From CAZIUL01 sp964542475 (GTDB lineage: Bacteria > Planctomycetota > B15-G4 > CAYZWU01): a DNA stretch of 64,000 nt. The position numbers and the translations under genes are program-made. Shown in pieces: positions 49,936-59,256 of the stretch. Position 1 is the first letter of the stretch; each line of letters begins with the position of its first letter. The stretch spans positions 1 to 64,000 of the forward strand of contig CAZIUL010000008.1 of assembly GCA_964542475.1 (NCBI GenBank), in the 5' to 3' direction. The notes beneath the pieces are model-generated. The model searched no databases. It saw nothing but the letters and a program-made list of their open reading frames with translations, and was not told the DNA's origin.

Positions 49936-51087
49936 TCAATCGAAGAGTGCCTTGACCTTGTCGAGAAAAGACTTCCTTTCAGGTGAGACGTTTGCCTCCT
50001 CGAGTTCGGCGTATTCTCTCAGCAGCTTTTCCTGCCTGTCGGTCAGTTTTTTAGGGGTTTCGATTTTGACAACTATCATTAGATCACCCTTGCCGTGCCC
50101 GTACATGTTAGGCATGCCCTTGTCTTTCATGCGGAAAATCCGGCCCGTCTGTGTACCCGCCGGTATCTTGAGAATCACCCTCTCCTGGAGAGTGGGTACA
50201 TCGATACGGGCGCCAAGCGTTGCCTGGGTGAAAGTGATCGGCAGCTCGCAGACCAGGTCGTCTTCGTTTAATTGAAAAAGCGGATGCGGCCTGATGCGGA
50301 TGATGCAGTACAGGTCACCCCTGGGGCCCCCGTTGTGTCCGGGTTCGCCTTCGCCGCCGACGCGCATCTGCGTGTTGTTTCTGATGCCGGGGGGGATGCG
50401 CACGGTGATTTCGCGCTTCATGTGGCGCCTGCCAGAACCCTTGCAGGATGTGCACGGCGTTTCGATAAACTCGCCGGCCCCGCCGCACTTGGGGCATGTG
50501 GTGCGCAACGAAAAAAATCCCTGGGACTGCTGAACCTCACCCATTCCTTTGCACGTGGGGCAGGCCTTTGGAGAGGTGCCCGGTTTGGCTCCGCTTCCGC
50601 TGCAGGTGCTGCAGATTTCAGGGCGCTTGAGATCGATTGTTTTTTCAACGCCGTTGAAAGACTCCTGGAGCGAAAGCTCGATGGTGCATTTCAGGCTGTC
50701 GCCCCGCCTGGCCATCGAACGGCCGCGTTCTCCTTCACGGCCTCTTCCACCGAAGCTGAATAAATCCTCGAATACCGTTCCTCCTCCTCGTCCCCCGAAT
50801 ATGTCGCCGAACATGGAAAAGATGTCGTCAAAGTTGGAGAACCCCCGCTGATATCCGCCACGATCAAGCCCTTCATGTCCTAACCGGTCATAAACATCTT
50901 TCTTCTTGGGGTCGTTCAAGACCTCGTAAGCTTCGGTGGCTTCCTTGAAATGTTCGGCGGCGTTCGAGTCGCCCTTGTTCCTGTCAGGGTGGTATTTCAT
51001 GGCCAGCTTACGATAGGCGCGCTTTAACTCATCTTGGGTTGGGTTCTTCTTGACGCCCAGAACCTCGTAGTAATCCCTTTTTGCCAT
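49936..51087 (-). CDS. dnaJ: Chaperone DnaJ
   Basis: The 383-residue type I Hsp40 contains the J domain (residues ~5-67, HPD at 33-35), a Gly/Phe-rich linker, four CxxCxGxG-type zinc-binding repeats (CSTCSGSG, CPTCKGMG, CPKCGGAG, CTSCKGSG) and the C-terminal substrate-binding domains. It stimulates the DnaK ATPase and delivers clients. ATG 51087 has GAGG with a short spacer; an in-frame start at 51111 adds 8 residues without support. It is 76 bases from grpE. Confidence 0.96.
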   Translation of the reverse strand: MAKRDYYEVLGVKKNPTQDELKRAYRKLAMKYHPDRNKGDSNAAEHFKEATEAYEVLNDPKKKDVYDRLGHEGLDRGGYQRGFSNFDDIFSMFGDIFGGRGGGTVFEDLFSFGGRGREGERGRSMARRGDSLKCTIELSLQESFNGVEKTIDLKRPEICSTCSGSGAKPGTSPKACPTCKGMGEVQQSQGFFSLRTTCPKCGGAGEFIETPCTSCKGSGRRHMKREITVRIPPGIRNNTQMRVGGEGEPGHNGGPRGDLYCIIRIRPHPLFQLNEDDLVCELPITFTQATLGARIDVPTLQERVILKIPAGTQTGRIFRMKDKGMPNMYGHGKGDLMIVVKIETPKKLTDRQEKLLREYAELEEANVSPERKSFLDKVKALFD

Positions 51088-51221
51088 ATCATCCTCTGGC
51101 TTGGTTTGCAAGCGGTGCCGCCGCCCCCGGGGCCCTTCGACGCGTGCGTGAATTGCCCAGGGGCGAAGGTACCGTTCTTTATCTAACCTTTACAGTATTG
51201 CCGGGCGGGCTTATCGCTGTT

Positions 51222-52826
51222 TCAAACGGTTGCGCCCTCGATTGCCTTTTCCTTGTCATCGACGTCGGTAATCACTGTTTCGGTTGTCAGCATCAGCCCT
51301 GCAATGGATGCGGCGTTCTGAAGCGCGCAACGAACCACCTTTGCCGGATCGACAATGCCTTCCTCGACCATGTCACAAAGCTTGCATGTCACCGCGTTGA
51401 AGCCGGTGTTTCGCTTGCCTTCCAGGATATCAGCGACAATAACGGATTCATCCATGCCGGCGTTGGCTGCGATCCGGCGAGCCGGTGCCTCCAGGGCTTT
51501 CTGAATGATGGGCCTGGCAAACTTCTCGTCGTTGATGAGCTTGATATCGTCCAGAAGCGGTCCGCTTTTCAGCAGCGCTACGCCGCCGCCGGGCAAGATT
51601 CCTTCTTCCACCGCGGCGCGTGTGGCATTCAGGGCGTTTTGGAGCCTGGCTTTCTTTTCTTTGAGAGACGCTTCGGTGTGAGCGCCCACACGGATGATGG
51701 CAACGCCTCCTGTTATCTTGGCAAGGCGTTCCTGGAGTTTTTCTTTGTCGTAATCCGAGGTTGACTCTTCAATCAGGTTGCGGATCTGGGTTATGCGGCT
51801 CTGGATGTCGGATTTTTTGCCGCTGCCTTTGATGATCGTGGTGTTGTCCTTGTCGATCACGATCTTCTTGGCGTTGCCCAGGTGGTCGACAGTGAGGTTT
51901 TCCAGCTCGATACCCGTGTCCTCGGCGATGCATGTTCCACCGGTGAGAACAGCGATGTCCTCGAGCATTGCTTTGCGTCGATCACCGAAGCCCGGAGCCT
52001 TTACAGCAGCCACGTTGAGAGTTCCCCTCAGCTTGTTGACCACCAGCGTGGTCAGTGCCTCGTTTTCCACGTCTTCAGCGATGATCAGCAGAGGCTTTCC
52101 CGTCTGCGCCACCTTTTCGAGGATTGGAAGGATCGGTCTGAGGCTTGACATCTTCTTTTCGTAAATGAGGATATAACAGTCCTCGAACTGTGCGTTCATC
52201 TCTTCCACTTTGTTGATGAAGTAAGGGGAGAGATAACCCTTGTCGAACTGCATGCCCTCGACCATGTCGAGCACCGTTTCGAAGGACTTCGACTCTTCTA
52301 CCGTTATGACCCCGTCGTCGCCGACCTTGGAGATGGCGTCGGCCACCATGTTTCCAATGACAGGGTCGTTGTTGGACGAAATCGATCCCACCTGGACGAT
52401 CTCACTGTTGTTCTTAATCTTTTTGCTGGTCGCATTCAGGTGCTCCGTGACCCGGTCGACGCACTTTTCGATGCCTCTCTTGAGCTCCATGGGGTTAACG
52501 CCGGATGTGAGATACTTGAGCCCTTCGGCGAAGATACTCTCGGCCAGGATCGTGGCTGTGGTCGTGCCGTCGCCGGCATCGTCGGATGTTTTCGAAGCCA
52601 CTTCGTTGATCAGTTTTGCGCCCATGTTTTCGAACGGATCGCTCAGCTCGATCTCCTTGGAGACGCTGACTCCATCCTTTGTTATCTCCGGTGAACCGAA
52701 GGATTTTTGAAGGATCACGTTCCGTCCGGAAGGCCCAAGCGTCACCTTCACGACCCGGGCGAGCTCGTTGATGCCCTTCAATATCTTTCGCTTCGCTTCC
52801 TCATCGTAAAGAAGCTGCTTTGCCAT
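51222..52826 (-). CDS. groEL: Chaperonin GroEL, second copy
   Basis: The 534-residue 60-kDa chaperonin has the usual LGPSGRNVILQ, GDGTTTATILAESI, ATP-site and apical-domain segments, and ends without the Gly-Gly-Met tail found in most GroELs (ends ...DDKEKAIEGATV). It differs widely from the copy at 53362-54990, so it is not a recent duplicate; specialised clients are likely. GGAG lies 8 bases before ATG 52826. It is located between groES and dnaJ in one operon. Confidence 0.95.
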   Translation of the reverse strand: MAKQLLYDEEAKRKILKGINELARVVKVTLGPSGRNVILQKSFGSPEITKDGVSVSKEIELSDPFENMGAKLINEVASKTSDDAGDGTTTATILAESIFAEGLKYLTSGVNPMELKRGIEKCVDRVTEHLNATSKKIKNNSEIVQVGSISSNNDPVIGNMVADAISKVGDDGVITVEESKSFETVLDMVEGMQFDKGYLSPYFINKVEEMNAQFEDCYILIYEKKMSSLRPILPILEKVAQTGKPLLIIAEDVENEALTTLVVNKLRGTLNVAAVKAPGFGDRRKAMLEDIAVLTGGTCIAEDTGIELENLTVDHLGNAKKIVIDKDNTTIIKGSGKKSDIQSRITQIRNLIEESTSDYDKEKLQERLAKITGGVAIIRVGAHTEASLKEKKARLQNALNATRAAVEEGILPGGGVALLKSGPLLDDIKLINDEKFARPIIQKALEAPARRIAANAGMDESVIVADILEGKRNTGFNAVTCKLCDMVEEGIVDPAKVVRCALQNAASIAGLMLTTETVITDVDDKEKAIEGATV

Positions 52827-52953
52827 TTGATTTTCTCCAATCTTTGTTTTCAGGTGATCCGGGGCTTTATTCCAAGCGATTTGCCGTGTTTTCCGGGATC
52901 TTCCTGCAGGTTCTTCGCGTTATACTTCATGTTTGTGCCAAACGGCATCTAAA

Positions 52954-53244
52954 CTACTCGAAGCGGGCGAGAATTTCGTTCTCGCGCATGATTTTGAACT
53001 CTTTTTCATCGATGGTTATGTCCTGGCCGGAGTACTTGCCGAAAAGAACCGTGTCTTTGACCTTTACTGAAAAAGACGCTCTATCGCCGCTATCGAGGAG
53101 CTTTCCAGGGCCGATCGCCTTGATCGTCCCCTTCTGGGGTTTTTCCCTGGCAGCATCGGGGAGCACGATTCCGCCTGCTGTTTTTTCTTCGGCATCGAGG
53201 ACCTCGATCACCACTCTGTCGTCAAGGGGTCGTATCTTAACCAT
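52954..53244 (-). CDS. groES: Co-chaperonin GroES
   Basis: The 96-residue lid protein shows KIRPLDDRVVIEVLDAEEKTAGGIVLPDAA, GTIKAIGPGK, VLFGKYSGQDITIDEKEFKIMRENEILARFE. The mobile loop (EEKTAGGIVLPD) is intact. One groES lies between two groEL genes, so both chaperonins might share it. ATG 53244 has AAGGAG with an 8-base spacer. Confidence 0.97.
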   Translation of the reverse strand: MVKIRPLDDRVVIEVLDAEEKTAGGIVLPDAAREKPQKGTIKAIGPGKLLDSGDRASFSVKVKDTVLFGKYSGQDITIDEKEFKIMRENEILARFE

Positions 53245-53361
53245 GTCATTCTCTCCTTAATGTTATGTGTTTTCTATTACACCTGTATTGATGTTGTTTC
53301 ACAATCGGTATCCAGCACGCCCGAACCGGGGAAATCCCGGAAGGGATCCTGGAGTGTCCGG

Positions 53362-54990
53362 TTAGTACATGTCTCCCATGTCCGGTGCGCCCTGGGCTTC
53401 TCCGCTTTTTTCCTTCTTTGGAAGGTCGGTTACGATACAGTTCGAAGTGAGAAGCAGAGATGCAACGGAAGCTCCGTTTTCCAGAGCGCTCCGCGTCACC
53501 TTGGTGGGATCGATCACGCCGAACTCGTACATGTCGCCGAAGCTGTCGCGCGCAGCGTCGTAGCCGAAGGATGCTCCCTTCTTTTCGATGGAGCGAAGCA
53601 CGATGGCCCCCTCCTTGCCCGCGTTTTCAGCGATTGTCTTCAACGGCTTGTCAAGCGCGTCCAGGACCACATCGCGTCCGTATTTTTCGTCTTTCTTCAG
53701 TTTGATGTCCTCGATGTTCTGCCTGGCCCTGACGAGAGAAACTCCTCCCCCGGGAACAACGCCTTCTTCGACAGCTGCTCGCGTTGCGTGAAGAGCGTCT
53801 TCGACGCGGGCTTTCTTTTCCTTGAGCTCGACCTCGGTTGCAGCGCCGACATTGATCTGTGCCACGCCTCCCGCAAGCTTTGCAAGCCTCTCCTGGAGCT
53901 TTTCCTTGTCGTAGTCCGACGTGGAGTTATCGATATCGTTGCGGATCTGTTTTATCCGCCCGGAGATGTCGGCAGCGGTTCCCTTTCCCTTGATGATTGT
54001 CGTGTTTTCGGAGGTGACCGTGACCTTCTTGGCTGTGCCGAGCTGGTCCAGGCTGATCTCCTCCAGGTTTTCGTCAAGATCCTTGAACACGGCCTTCCCA
54101 CCGGTGAGTATTGAGATGTCTTCAAGCATTGCCTTGCGGCGGTCGCCGTAACCCGGCGCCTTGACCGCGGCGCACTTGAAGATGCCGCGCAGCTTGTTCA
54201 CCACGAGGGTTGCGATGGCTTCACCCTCGACATCCTCTGCAATGATGAGGATCGGGCGATTGGTCTTGGCAACCTTTTCCAGGAGCGGTATCAGCTTTTT
54301 CACGCTGCTCAGCTTTTCCTCGTGGACAAGTATGTAAGGGTTATCGAGATCAGCAACGAGCTTTTCCTGGTTGGTCGCGAAGTGGGGGGAGAGGAAGCCT
54401 CGATCGAACTGCATCCCTTCGACAACATCAACAACGGTTTCGAGCCCTTTGCCTTCTTCAACCGTTATGACCCCGTCTTTTCCAACCTTGTCCATGGCAT
54501 CAGCTATCATCCTGCCGATCTCCCTGTCGTTGTTCGCGGATACCGCTGCGATGTGCTCGATGTCCTTCTTGTCTTTTACAGGGCGCGAGAGGGTGGAGAC
54601 AAGATAGTCGCCTGCGGCGTCAGCCGTTTTGCGGATTCCACTGATCAGCCCAACAGGGTTTACACCTGCGGTGATGTATTTCAGCCCGTCGTCGAAGATT
54701 GATTCGGCAATGACCGTTGCGGTTGTTGTCCCGTCACCGGCATCTTTCGAGGTTTTTGATGCTGCCTCCTTGATGAGCAGGGCACCCATGTTTTCATAGG
54801 CGTCCTTGAGTTCGATTTCCTCGGCAACCGTCACGCCGTCCTTGGTGATTTTCGGTCCACCCCAGCCTTTATCGAGAACAGCATTGCGGCCCTTGGGCCC
54901 AAGTGTCGATTTTACAGCCCTGGAAATTTTCGTGACCCCGGCCTTGAGCCGGTCGCTCGCTTTCTGATCAAACGCTATCTGCTTTGCCAT
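53362..54990 (-). CDS. groEL: Chaperonin GroEL, first copy
   Basis: The 542-residue chaperonin starts MAKQIAFDQKASDRLKAGV and contains LGPKGRNAVLDKGWGGPKITKDGVTVAEEIEL, GDGTTTATVIAESIF, GVNPVGLISGI and a Gly/Met/Asp tail ending DMGDMY, a shortened version of the GGM tail. It is the leading gene of the groEL-groES-groEL-dnaJ-grpE cluster. AAGGAGG lies 6 bases before ATG 54990. No CIRCE element was found upstream, so HrcA control is unlikely. Confidence 0.96.
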   Translation of the reverse strand: MAKQIAFDQKASDRLKAGVTKISRAVKSTLGPKGRNAVLDKGWGGPKITKDGVTVAEEIELKDAYENMGALLIKEAASKTSKDAGDGTTTATVIAESIFDDGLKYITAGVNPVGLISGIRKTADAAGDYLVSTLSRPVKDKKDIEHIAAVSANNDREIGRMIADAMDKVGKDGVITVEEGKGLETVVDVVEGMQFDRGFLSPHFATNQEKLVADLDNPYILVHEEKLSSVKKLIPLLEKVAKTNRPILIIAEDVEGEAIATLVVNKLRGIFKCAAVKAPGYGDRRKAMLEDISILTGGKAVFKDLDENLEEISLDQLGTAKKVTVTSENTTIIKGKGTAADISGRIKQIRNDIDNSTSDYDKEKLQERLAKLAGGVAQINVGAATEVELKEKKARVEDALHATRAAVEEGVVPGGGVSLVRARQNIEDIKLKKDEKYGRDVVLDALDKPLKTIAENAGKEGAIVLRSIEKKGASFGYDAARDSFGDMYEFGVIDPTKVTRSALENGASVASLLLTSNCIVTDLPKKEKSGEAQGAPDMGDMY

Positions 54991-55395
54991 CTGTGTCCTC
55001 CTTGCTTAATATCCGGATCCAAAGCATGAAAACCAAGTTTTGAGTTCTTGACCGGCAGATTACCGGCGAAGACCGAAGCAACTATGCCGCAGCTTCGAAT
55101 GCTCGAAAGGTCGCAAAATTGCAAAAGTGATGCCAATCATGCACAGAACCGGATTTCATAATCTTATATATGGTTTATGATTATGTGTACTGTAACATGC
55201 GGGTATGCTATTGCGATTTTGTTTTATGTCATTTTGACAGGCAAGCCCGCACTGTGCTGAGAGCCGGCTGTCAGAATGGCATAGTTTCTTTTTCATGAAT
55301 GTAGGTGTTTTCTTTTCTTTTATCAATCCGCGTTGTATTGTTGCGGATCATGGTTGAAGGCCGTTGTGAGACCGCTTTTCCGAGGAGCCATGCAG
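54991..55395. promoter_or_regulatory. Divergent control region with two inverted repeats
   Basis: This 405-bp gap serves groEL (-) and the NPCBM gene (+). It holds TTCGAATGCTCGAA (55095-55108; TTCGA/TCGAA with a 4-base centre) and CATAATC...GATTATG (about 55157-55185) bracketing TATATAAG on the minus strand, a possible -10 region. There is no CIRCE (TTAGCACTC-N9-GAGTGCTAA) and no confident -35 box. No gene is seen. Confidence 0.45.
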
Positions 55396-56601
55396 ATGAC
55401 AACTGTTTTTATAGCGCTGATGACCTGTCTGATCGCCCCTGACACTGGGGCTGAGATACACACGACAGAAGGGGATATCTTACATGGAAAGCCGGTTGAG
55501 TGCTTGGAAGGCGGATCCCTGGTGCTTCAAACCAAAGGCGGTACCGAGGTATTGGCTGTTGAGGATATGTACGCTGTTTACTTTGATGGAGGGGGAGACG
55601 GAGTTTCGACAGTGCACGGAGCAGGGATTTCCTTTGTGGATGGAAGTTTTCTCAGCGGCGAGGTCACCGGTGGAAACGGAGAGAAGCTTTTCTTCCGCAG
55701 CGAACAGATAGGGGACATGGAAATTTCCATTAATGCTCTTGCAAAGCTTGTTTTCGCAAACCCGTCTGTTCCGCGCGACTTCGACCGCTGCCAGGGAATG
55801 AGCGGCGATGATGTGCTCTACAGGAGGCATGAGGGTGCACGCGGCCGGGATTATATCCAGGGAACCCTGGTGGAGTTCAACGATTCAGGGCTTTCTTTCG
55901 ACTGCAGCCTCGGCCTGATCAAATTTTCACTGAGCGATTTGGAAGCGCTTGCGCTTTTTCAGGTTGCCGGGCCCGAGCCGCTTTCCGGGACCGTTGTGGA
56001 GGTTCTTTTACACGGGGGAAGCGGGATGCTCAGAGGTTCCCTTCGCGGGATTGATTCCGACAGCGTCAGCATCACCACTGTTTTCGATTCAAGAGTCGTC
56101 ATCGAACACGAAGAAATCAGCTGCATCCTTTTCAGAGGCGGGCGAATCGAACACGTCTCGGAAATCGAGCCGTGCAGCAAGGAGGAGCTCCCTTATATTG
56201 GTGACGCAGAATATTTTTTGTACCCTTTCAAAAAAGACCGCTCTGTAACCGGCTGCATGCTGTCTTCAGGGGGGCGGAAATTCGTAAGAGGGATAGGCCT
56301 CCATTCGCGATCCGCATTGACCTATCAGCTGAACGGCGAGTACACGGCCTTTGAATCGTTTGTGGGCATATGTGACGAAGTGCTTTCCATTCCTGCTGAA
56401 GGGTCGGTGGTGTTCGAAGTGCTTGTGGATAGTAAATCCGCATTCAAGAGCAGCATAATCCGCAGCGGCGCTCCCCCGGTAAAGACCCCCAGGATCGACT
56501 TGAAAGGTGCTTTGACCATTACCTTGGTTGCGGACTTCGCGGACGGTTTCGATTCGGGAGACCGCGCCCTGTTCGGCCACCCTGTGCTGGTAAGAAAATA
56601 A
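55396..56601 (+). CDS. Exported NPCBM-domain-like protein
   Basis: The 401-residue protein has a signal peptide (MTTVFIALMTCLIAPDTGA). Its middle part (residues ~20-260) is made of beta repeats of the type HTTEGDILHGKPVECLEGGSLVLQT and VHGAGISFVDGSFLSGEVTG. The C-terminal 140 residues resemble an NPCBM/NEW2 carbohydrate-binding module: YPFKKDRSVTGCMLSSGGRKFVRGIGLHSRSALTYQLNGEYTAFESFVGICDE...GSVVFEVLVDSKSAFKS...IDLKGALTITLVADFADG. NPCBM modules are common in planctomycete secreted proteins. ATG 55396 has GAGGAG with an 8-base spacer; ATG 55390 is too close to it. Confidence 0.75.
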   Translation: MTTVFIALMTCLIAPDTGAEIHTTEGDILHGKPVECLEGGSLVLQTKGGTEVLAVEDMYAVYFDGGGDGVSTVHGAGISFVDGSFLSGEVTGGNGEKLFFRSEQIGDMEISINALAKLVFANPSVPRDFDRCQGMSGDDVLYRRHEGARGRDYIQGTLVEFNDSGLSFDCSLGLIKFSLSDLEALALFQVAGPEPLSGTVVEVLLHGGSGMLRGSLRGIDSDSVSITTVFDSRVVIEHEEISCILFRGGRIEHVSEIEPCSKEELPYIGDAEYFLYPFKKDRSVTGCMLSSGGRKFVRGIGLHSRSALTYQLNGEYTAFESFVGICDEVLSIPAEGSVVFEVLVDSKSAFKSSIIRSGAPPVKTPRIDLKGALTITLVADFADGFDSGDRALFGHPVLVRK

Positions 56602-56620
56602 CACGCAGATGCACCGCGCC

Positions 56621-56644
56621 TACCGCCTCGGTCATCGAGGCGGG
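56621..56644 (+). terminator. Hairpin after the NPCBM gene
   Basis: CCGCCTCG pairs perfectly with CGAGGCGG around GTCAT. There is no T-run downstream, so it is a weak or Rho-assisted terminator. Confidence 0.5.
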
Positions 56645-56690
56645 CAAACCCACATCAGTAAAAACAGTGAAACCTTCTCTCCTGCTGTTC

Positions 56691-56761
56691 GATCATGTTT
56701 GTACAAACATATGATCCGTTTCATCAACCGGTTTGCGGGCGTGTGATGTTCCATCAACCGG
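56691..56761 (+). promoter_or_regulatory. Palindrome and direct repeats upstream of radC
   Basis: TGTTTGTACAAACA (56696-56709) is a perfect 14-base palindrome, flanked by GATCA and TGATC. It is followed by CATCAACCGG twice (56722-56731 and 56752-56761), exactly 30 bases apart. Such spacing suits regulator binding on one helix face. The regulator is unknown. Confidence 0.45.
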
Positions 56762-56783
56762 GCTGTGAGGGTTGAAAACACGA

Positions 56784-57452
56784 ATGAGGAGTTTTTGTGC
56801 AAGGGAAAGGATGCTCTGCTACGGTGACGAACTGCTGTCCGAGGTTGACCTGATAACGCTCATTCTGGGTACAGGCACGAAGAAGATGGATGCCGGGAAG
56901 CTGGCCGAGATATTGCTGAATGACGCGGGGGGACTCAGGGGACTTGCCCGCAGGAAAGGGGCGGAGGTGATGCGCGTGCATGGCATAGGCCCTGCCAAGG
57001 CGTCCAGGATAATGGCCACGTTCAGTCTGGCGCGCAGGCTTAACGCAAGCCGTCTTTGCCCGGGTTTCAAGGTGAGTTCCAGCCGCGATGTTTTTTTACA
57101 CTACAATCCGCTTCTCAGGGATACGAAAAAGGAGGTGTTCATCATCCTTCTTCTCGACAGCAAGAACAGGCTGATCAGGGAGGAGAGGGTTTCCGAGGGA
57201 TCTCTCACCGCTTCAATCGTGCATCCCCGCGAGGTTTTCAATGCGGCCATTCGCGAATCCGCTGCCGCTGTTCTCGCTGTTCACAACCACCCTTCGGGTG
57301 ATCCGAGGCCATCCCGGGAAGATCATGCCATAACAGTCCGCTTGAAGGAGGTTGGCGATCTGGTGGGCATCAGGCTGCTCGATCACGTGATCGTTGGTGA
57401 GGAGGATTATGTCTCCTTCAGAGAGCATCGTCTGGTAGTGTGGGATCAGTAA
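56784..57452 (+). CDS. radC: RadC-family JAB/JAMM domain protein
   Basis: The 222-residue protein has the N-terminal helix-hairpin-helix region of RadC (CYGDELLSEVDLITLILGTG, VHGIGPAKASRI) and the C-terminal JAB metalloprotease-like domain with HNHPSGDPRPSRED (H167, H169, D180). RadC is widespread, but a direct role in DNA repair is doubtful; its activity remains unknown. ATG 56784 was chosen; TTG 56772 (four more residues) has a GAGGG directly against it. The gene ends 3 bases before the converging HEAT-repeat gene. Confidence 0.9.
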   Translation: MRSFCARERMLCYGDELLSEVDLITLILGTGTKKMDAGKLAEILLNDAGGLRGLARRKGAEVMRVHGIGPAKASRIMATFSLARRLNASRLCPGFKVSSSRDVFLHYNPLLRDTKKEVFIILLLDSKNRLIREERVSEGSLTASIVHPREVFNAAIRESAAAVLAVHNHPSGDPRPSREDHAITVRLKEVGDLVGIRLLDHVIVGEEDYVSFREHRLVVWDQ

Positions 57453-57455
57453 CAG

Positions 57456-59012
57456 TTAATTGCTCTCTCTCCAGGCTATCAAGGCCTCCTTTGCCTTACG
57501 CATCGCTTCCTCGCGCTCTTCGAGCGGTTGGAAGCCGCAGTCATCCCCGGTCAGTTCCAGGAGTTTTTGCGCGGCCCATTCGGAACGCCTGGGATCTTGA
57601 CTGAGAAGCTCTTCGAGAAAGGCGTCTTCGTAAGCGGGACTGATCCTGACCAGGGCGGCCTTGGCTTCCACGATCATCTGCCCGGGGAGTTCGCGCGTGA
57701 GAAGCTTATCGAGAATGGTCCGGGCCTGTTTGCCCTTGATGAGCCCGATTGCTTTTACAGATGAGAGGCGCACATCCGGGTCCGGATCGTCAAAGGCCCG
57801 CTCGAGCATGGGAAGGGATGATTTTTGCCCAAGGCATCCAACTGCCTTTACAGCCTTTGCCCTCACAGCTGCAGATTCTGCTTCGAGAGCAGGGCCGATC
57901 TTGTCAGCCCAGGATGCGGCCTTGCCACCCGATAGAACGGCCAGCTCGGCAACGATGTCCAGGGAATGGTAGCTTTCGTAAAAACCGCCCGATCTAACAG
58001 CCTCTGCAAGGTATGGGAAGACGGGCGGGCCGAGCGATTTCAGGCAGTAGCGCGCCCCGTCCGCACATCTGGCCTGATATGAAGCAAGGCCCTTTACCAG
58101 CTCATCGATTTTCGCGCAAAGCATCGGGTCTTCAAGGGGGGGGGCTTTTTTCCAGAGAGAGACGCGGTTGGCGAGCCACCAGCTTTCGATTCCGAGGGCT
58201 GCTTCGGCCTGCTCCTCGATAGGGGCGTCAACACGAAAGCCGAACTCTTTACCGGTAAAGTCCGAGAGGATTTTGAGGGCCTCCTCTTTTTCCCAGGCAA
58301 GGCGTGTGTTTTTTTCCCATTCCCTGGCCGGGTCCTGTTCCGGAGTGTTGTCTTTCAGCACCTTGATGAGGAATGGGATCCCCGAGTAGTTTCCGAGCTT
58401 GAGAAGCGCTGCGGCCGCCTGTATCCGTACCATCAGGTGGGGGTTGAAATCCACCGGGTAAGGGCCGATGGCCTTGATCAGGCGCGGCAAGATCCAGGGT
58501 TCCGGATCTTGTCCAAGCGCTACGGCTGCAAGCACGGCGGGTGCGTCCCACTCGTCGCGCAGCGCCTTCAGGAGCACCGGACTGCTTCTGGGCCCGCTGA
58601 TCCGGCTGATCGCGGAAACCGCTGCGAAACGCTGGGTTCTATCACCATCTGAAACAAACGGCGCAACTGCGTCGATCGCACATTCTCCACGGCCGGCGAT
58701 CAGTTCGATTGCCTCGCGGGCTTCAGGGGGAGCCAGGCCTTTCAGCCCGGACAGGAGGGTCCGGACTTCCTGCTCGACCTTCGCGGGGCAGGAAATCACG
58801 GCGAGAGGCTTTGGTCGCTGCCCCAGCCTGTCCCGCCAGAACCATTCTTTTTCTTGCGTCCCGGCAGGCTCATACGCCATCGGTTTCGATGGCTGTTTGT
58901 TTTCCCCGCATGAAACCTGGATTAAGATAAACGAGAGCGCGAGAAGCAGATGCACGGAAGAGAAGCCCGAACAGGTCGAGCTTGTTTCAGGCCTGATAAT
59001 TGAGTTTCGCAT
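57456..59012 (-). CDS. HEAT-repeat protein, possibly lipoprotein
   Basis: The 518-residue protein starts with a hydrophobic signal (VHLLLALSFILIQVSC) whose C could be lipidated, though Q at -3 is a poor lipobox. The rest is alpha-helical, with HEAT/PBS-like repeats: RFAAVSAISRISGPRSSPVLLKALRD, AVRAKAVKAVGCLGQKSSLPMLERAFDDPDPDVRLSSVKAIGLI. These form solenoids for protein binding. No enzyme motif is present. The ATG at 59012 lacks a clear ribosome site. The partner and role are unknown. Confidence 0.75.
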   Translation of the reverse strand: MRNSIIRPETSSTCSGFSSVHLLLALSFILIQVSCGENKQPSKPMAYEPAGTQEKEWFWRDRLGQRPKPLAVISCPAKVEQEVRTLLSGLKGLAPPEAREAIELIAGRGECAIDAVAPFVSDGDRTQRFAAVSAISRISGPRSSPVLLKALRDEWDAPAVLAAVALGQDPEPWILPRLIKAIGPYPVDFNPHLMVRIQAAAALLKLGNYSGIPFLIKVLKDNTPEQDPAREWEKNTRLAWEKEEALKILSDFTGKEFGFRVDAPIEEQAEAALGIESWWLANRVSLWKKAPPLEDPMLCAKIDELVKGLASYQARCADGARYCLKSLGPPVFPYLAEAVRSGGFYESYHSLDIVAELAVLSGGKAASWADKIGPALEAESAAVRAKAVKAVGCLGQKSSLPMLERAFDDPDPDVRLSSVKAIGLIKGKQARTILDKLLTRELPGQMIVEAKAALVRISPAYEDAFLEELLSQDPRRSEWAAQKLLELTGDDCGFQPLEEREEAMRKAKEALIAWRESN

Positions 59013-59167
59013 TATGAACGCATCCGAAAGACGGACATGTGGACCACTACACTACAGCATGAAAAAATAATATAATCGAAACATACTCGTATTTCTATTT
59101 CTTACCTTCCTGCAAGATCTTGAAGTTTTTTCCGATCCAGGAGGCAGGAGACCGCATTTTCTTCCTC

Positions 59168-59196
59168 TTGACTTGTTTCGAACACGTTTATACTAT
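59168..59196 (+). promoter_or_regulatory. Promoter of the phosphoesterase-yidC-mnmE unit
   Basis: TTGACT (59168-59173) is followed by TACTAT (59191-59196, 17-base spacer) or TATACT (59189-59194, 15-base spacer). The leader before the TTG start at 59257 would be about 55 nt. Confidence 0.55.
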
Positions 59197-59256
59197 GTGC
59201 TGTTTGTTTTATATAGCCATGTTACTCCTTTGAAGTAAGGAAAAAGGAGAAAACGC

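Noticed and set aside
54991..55395. CIRCE element upstream of groEL
   Set aside because: No TTAGCACTC-N9-GAGTGCTAA or close variant was found in this gap, nor before groES.
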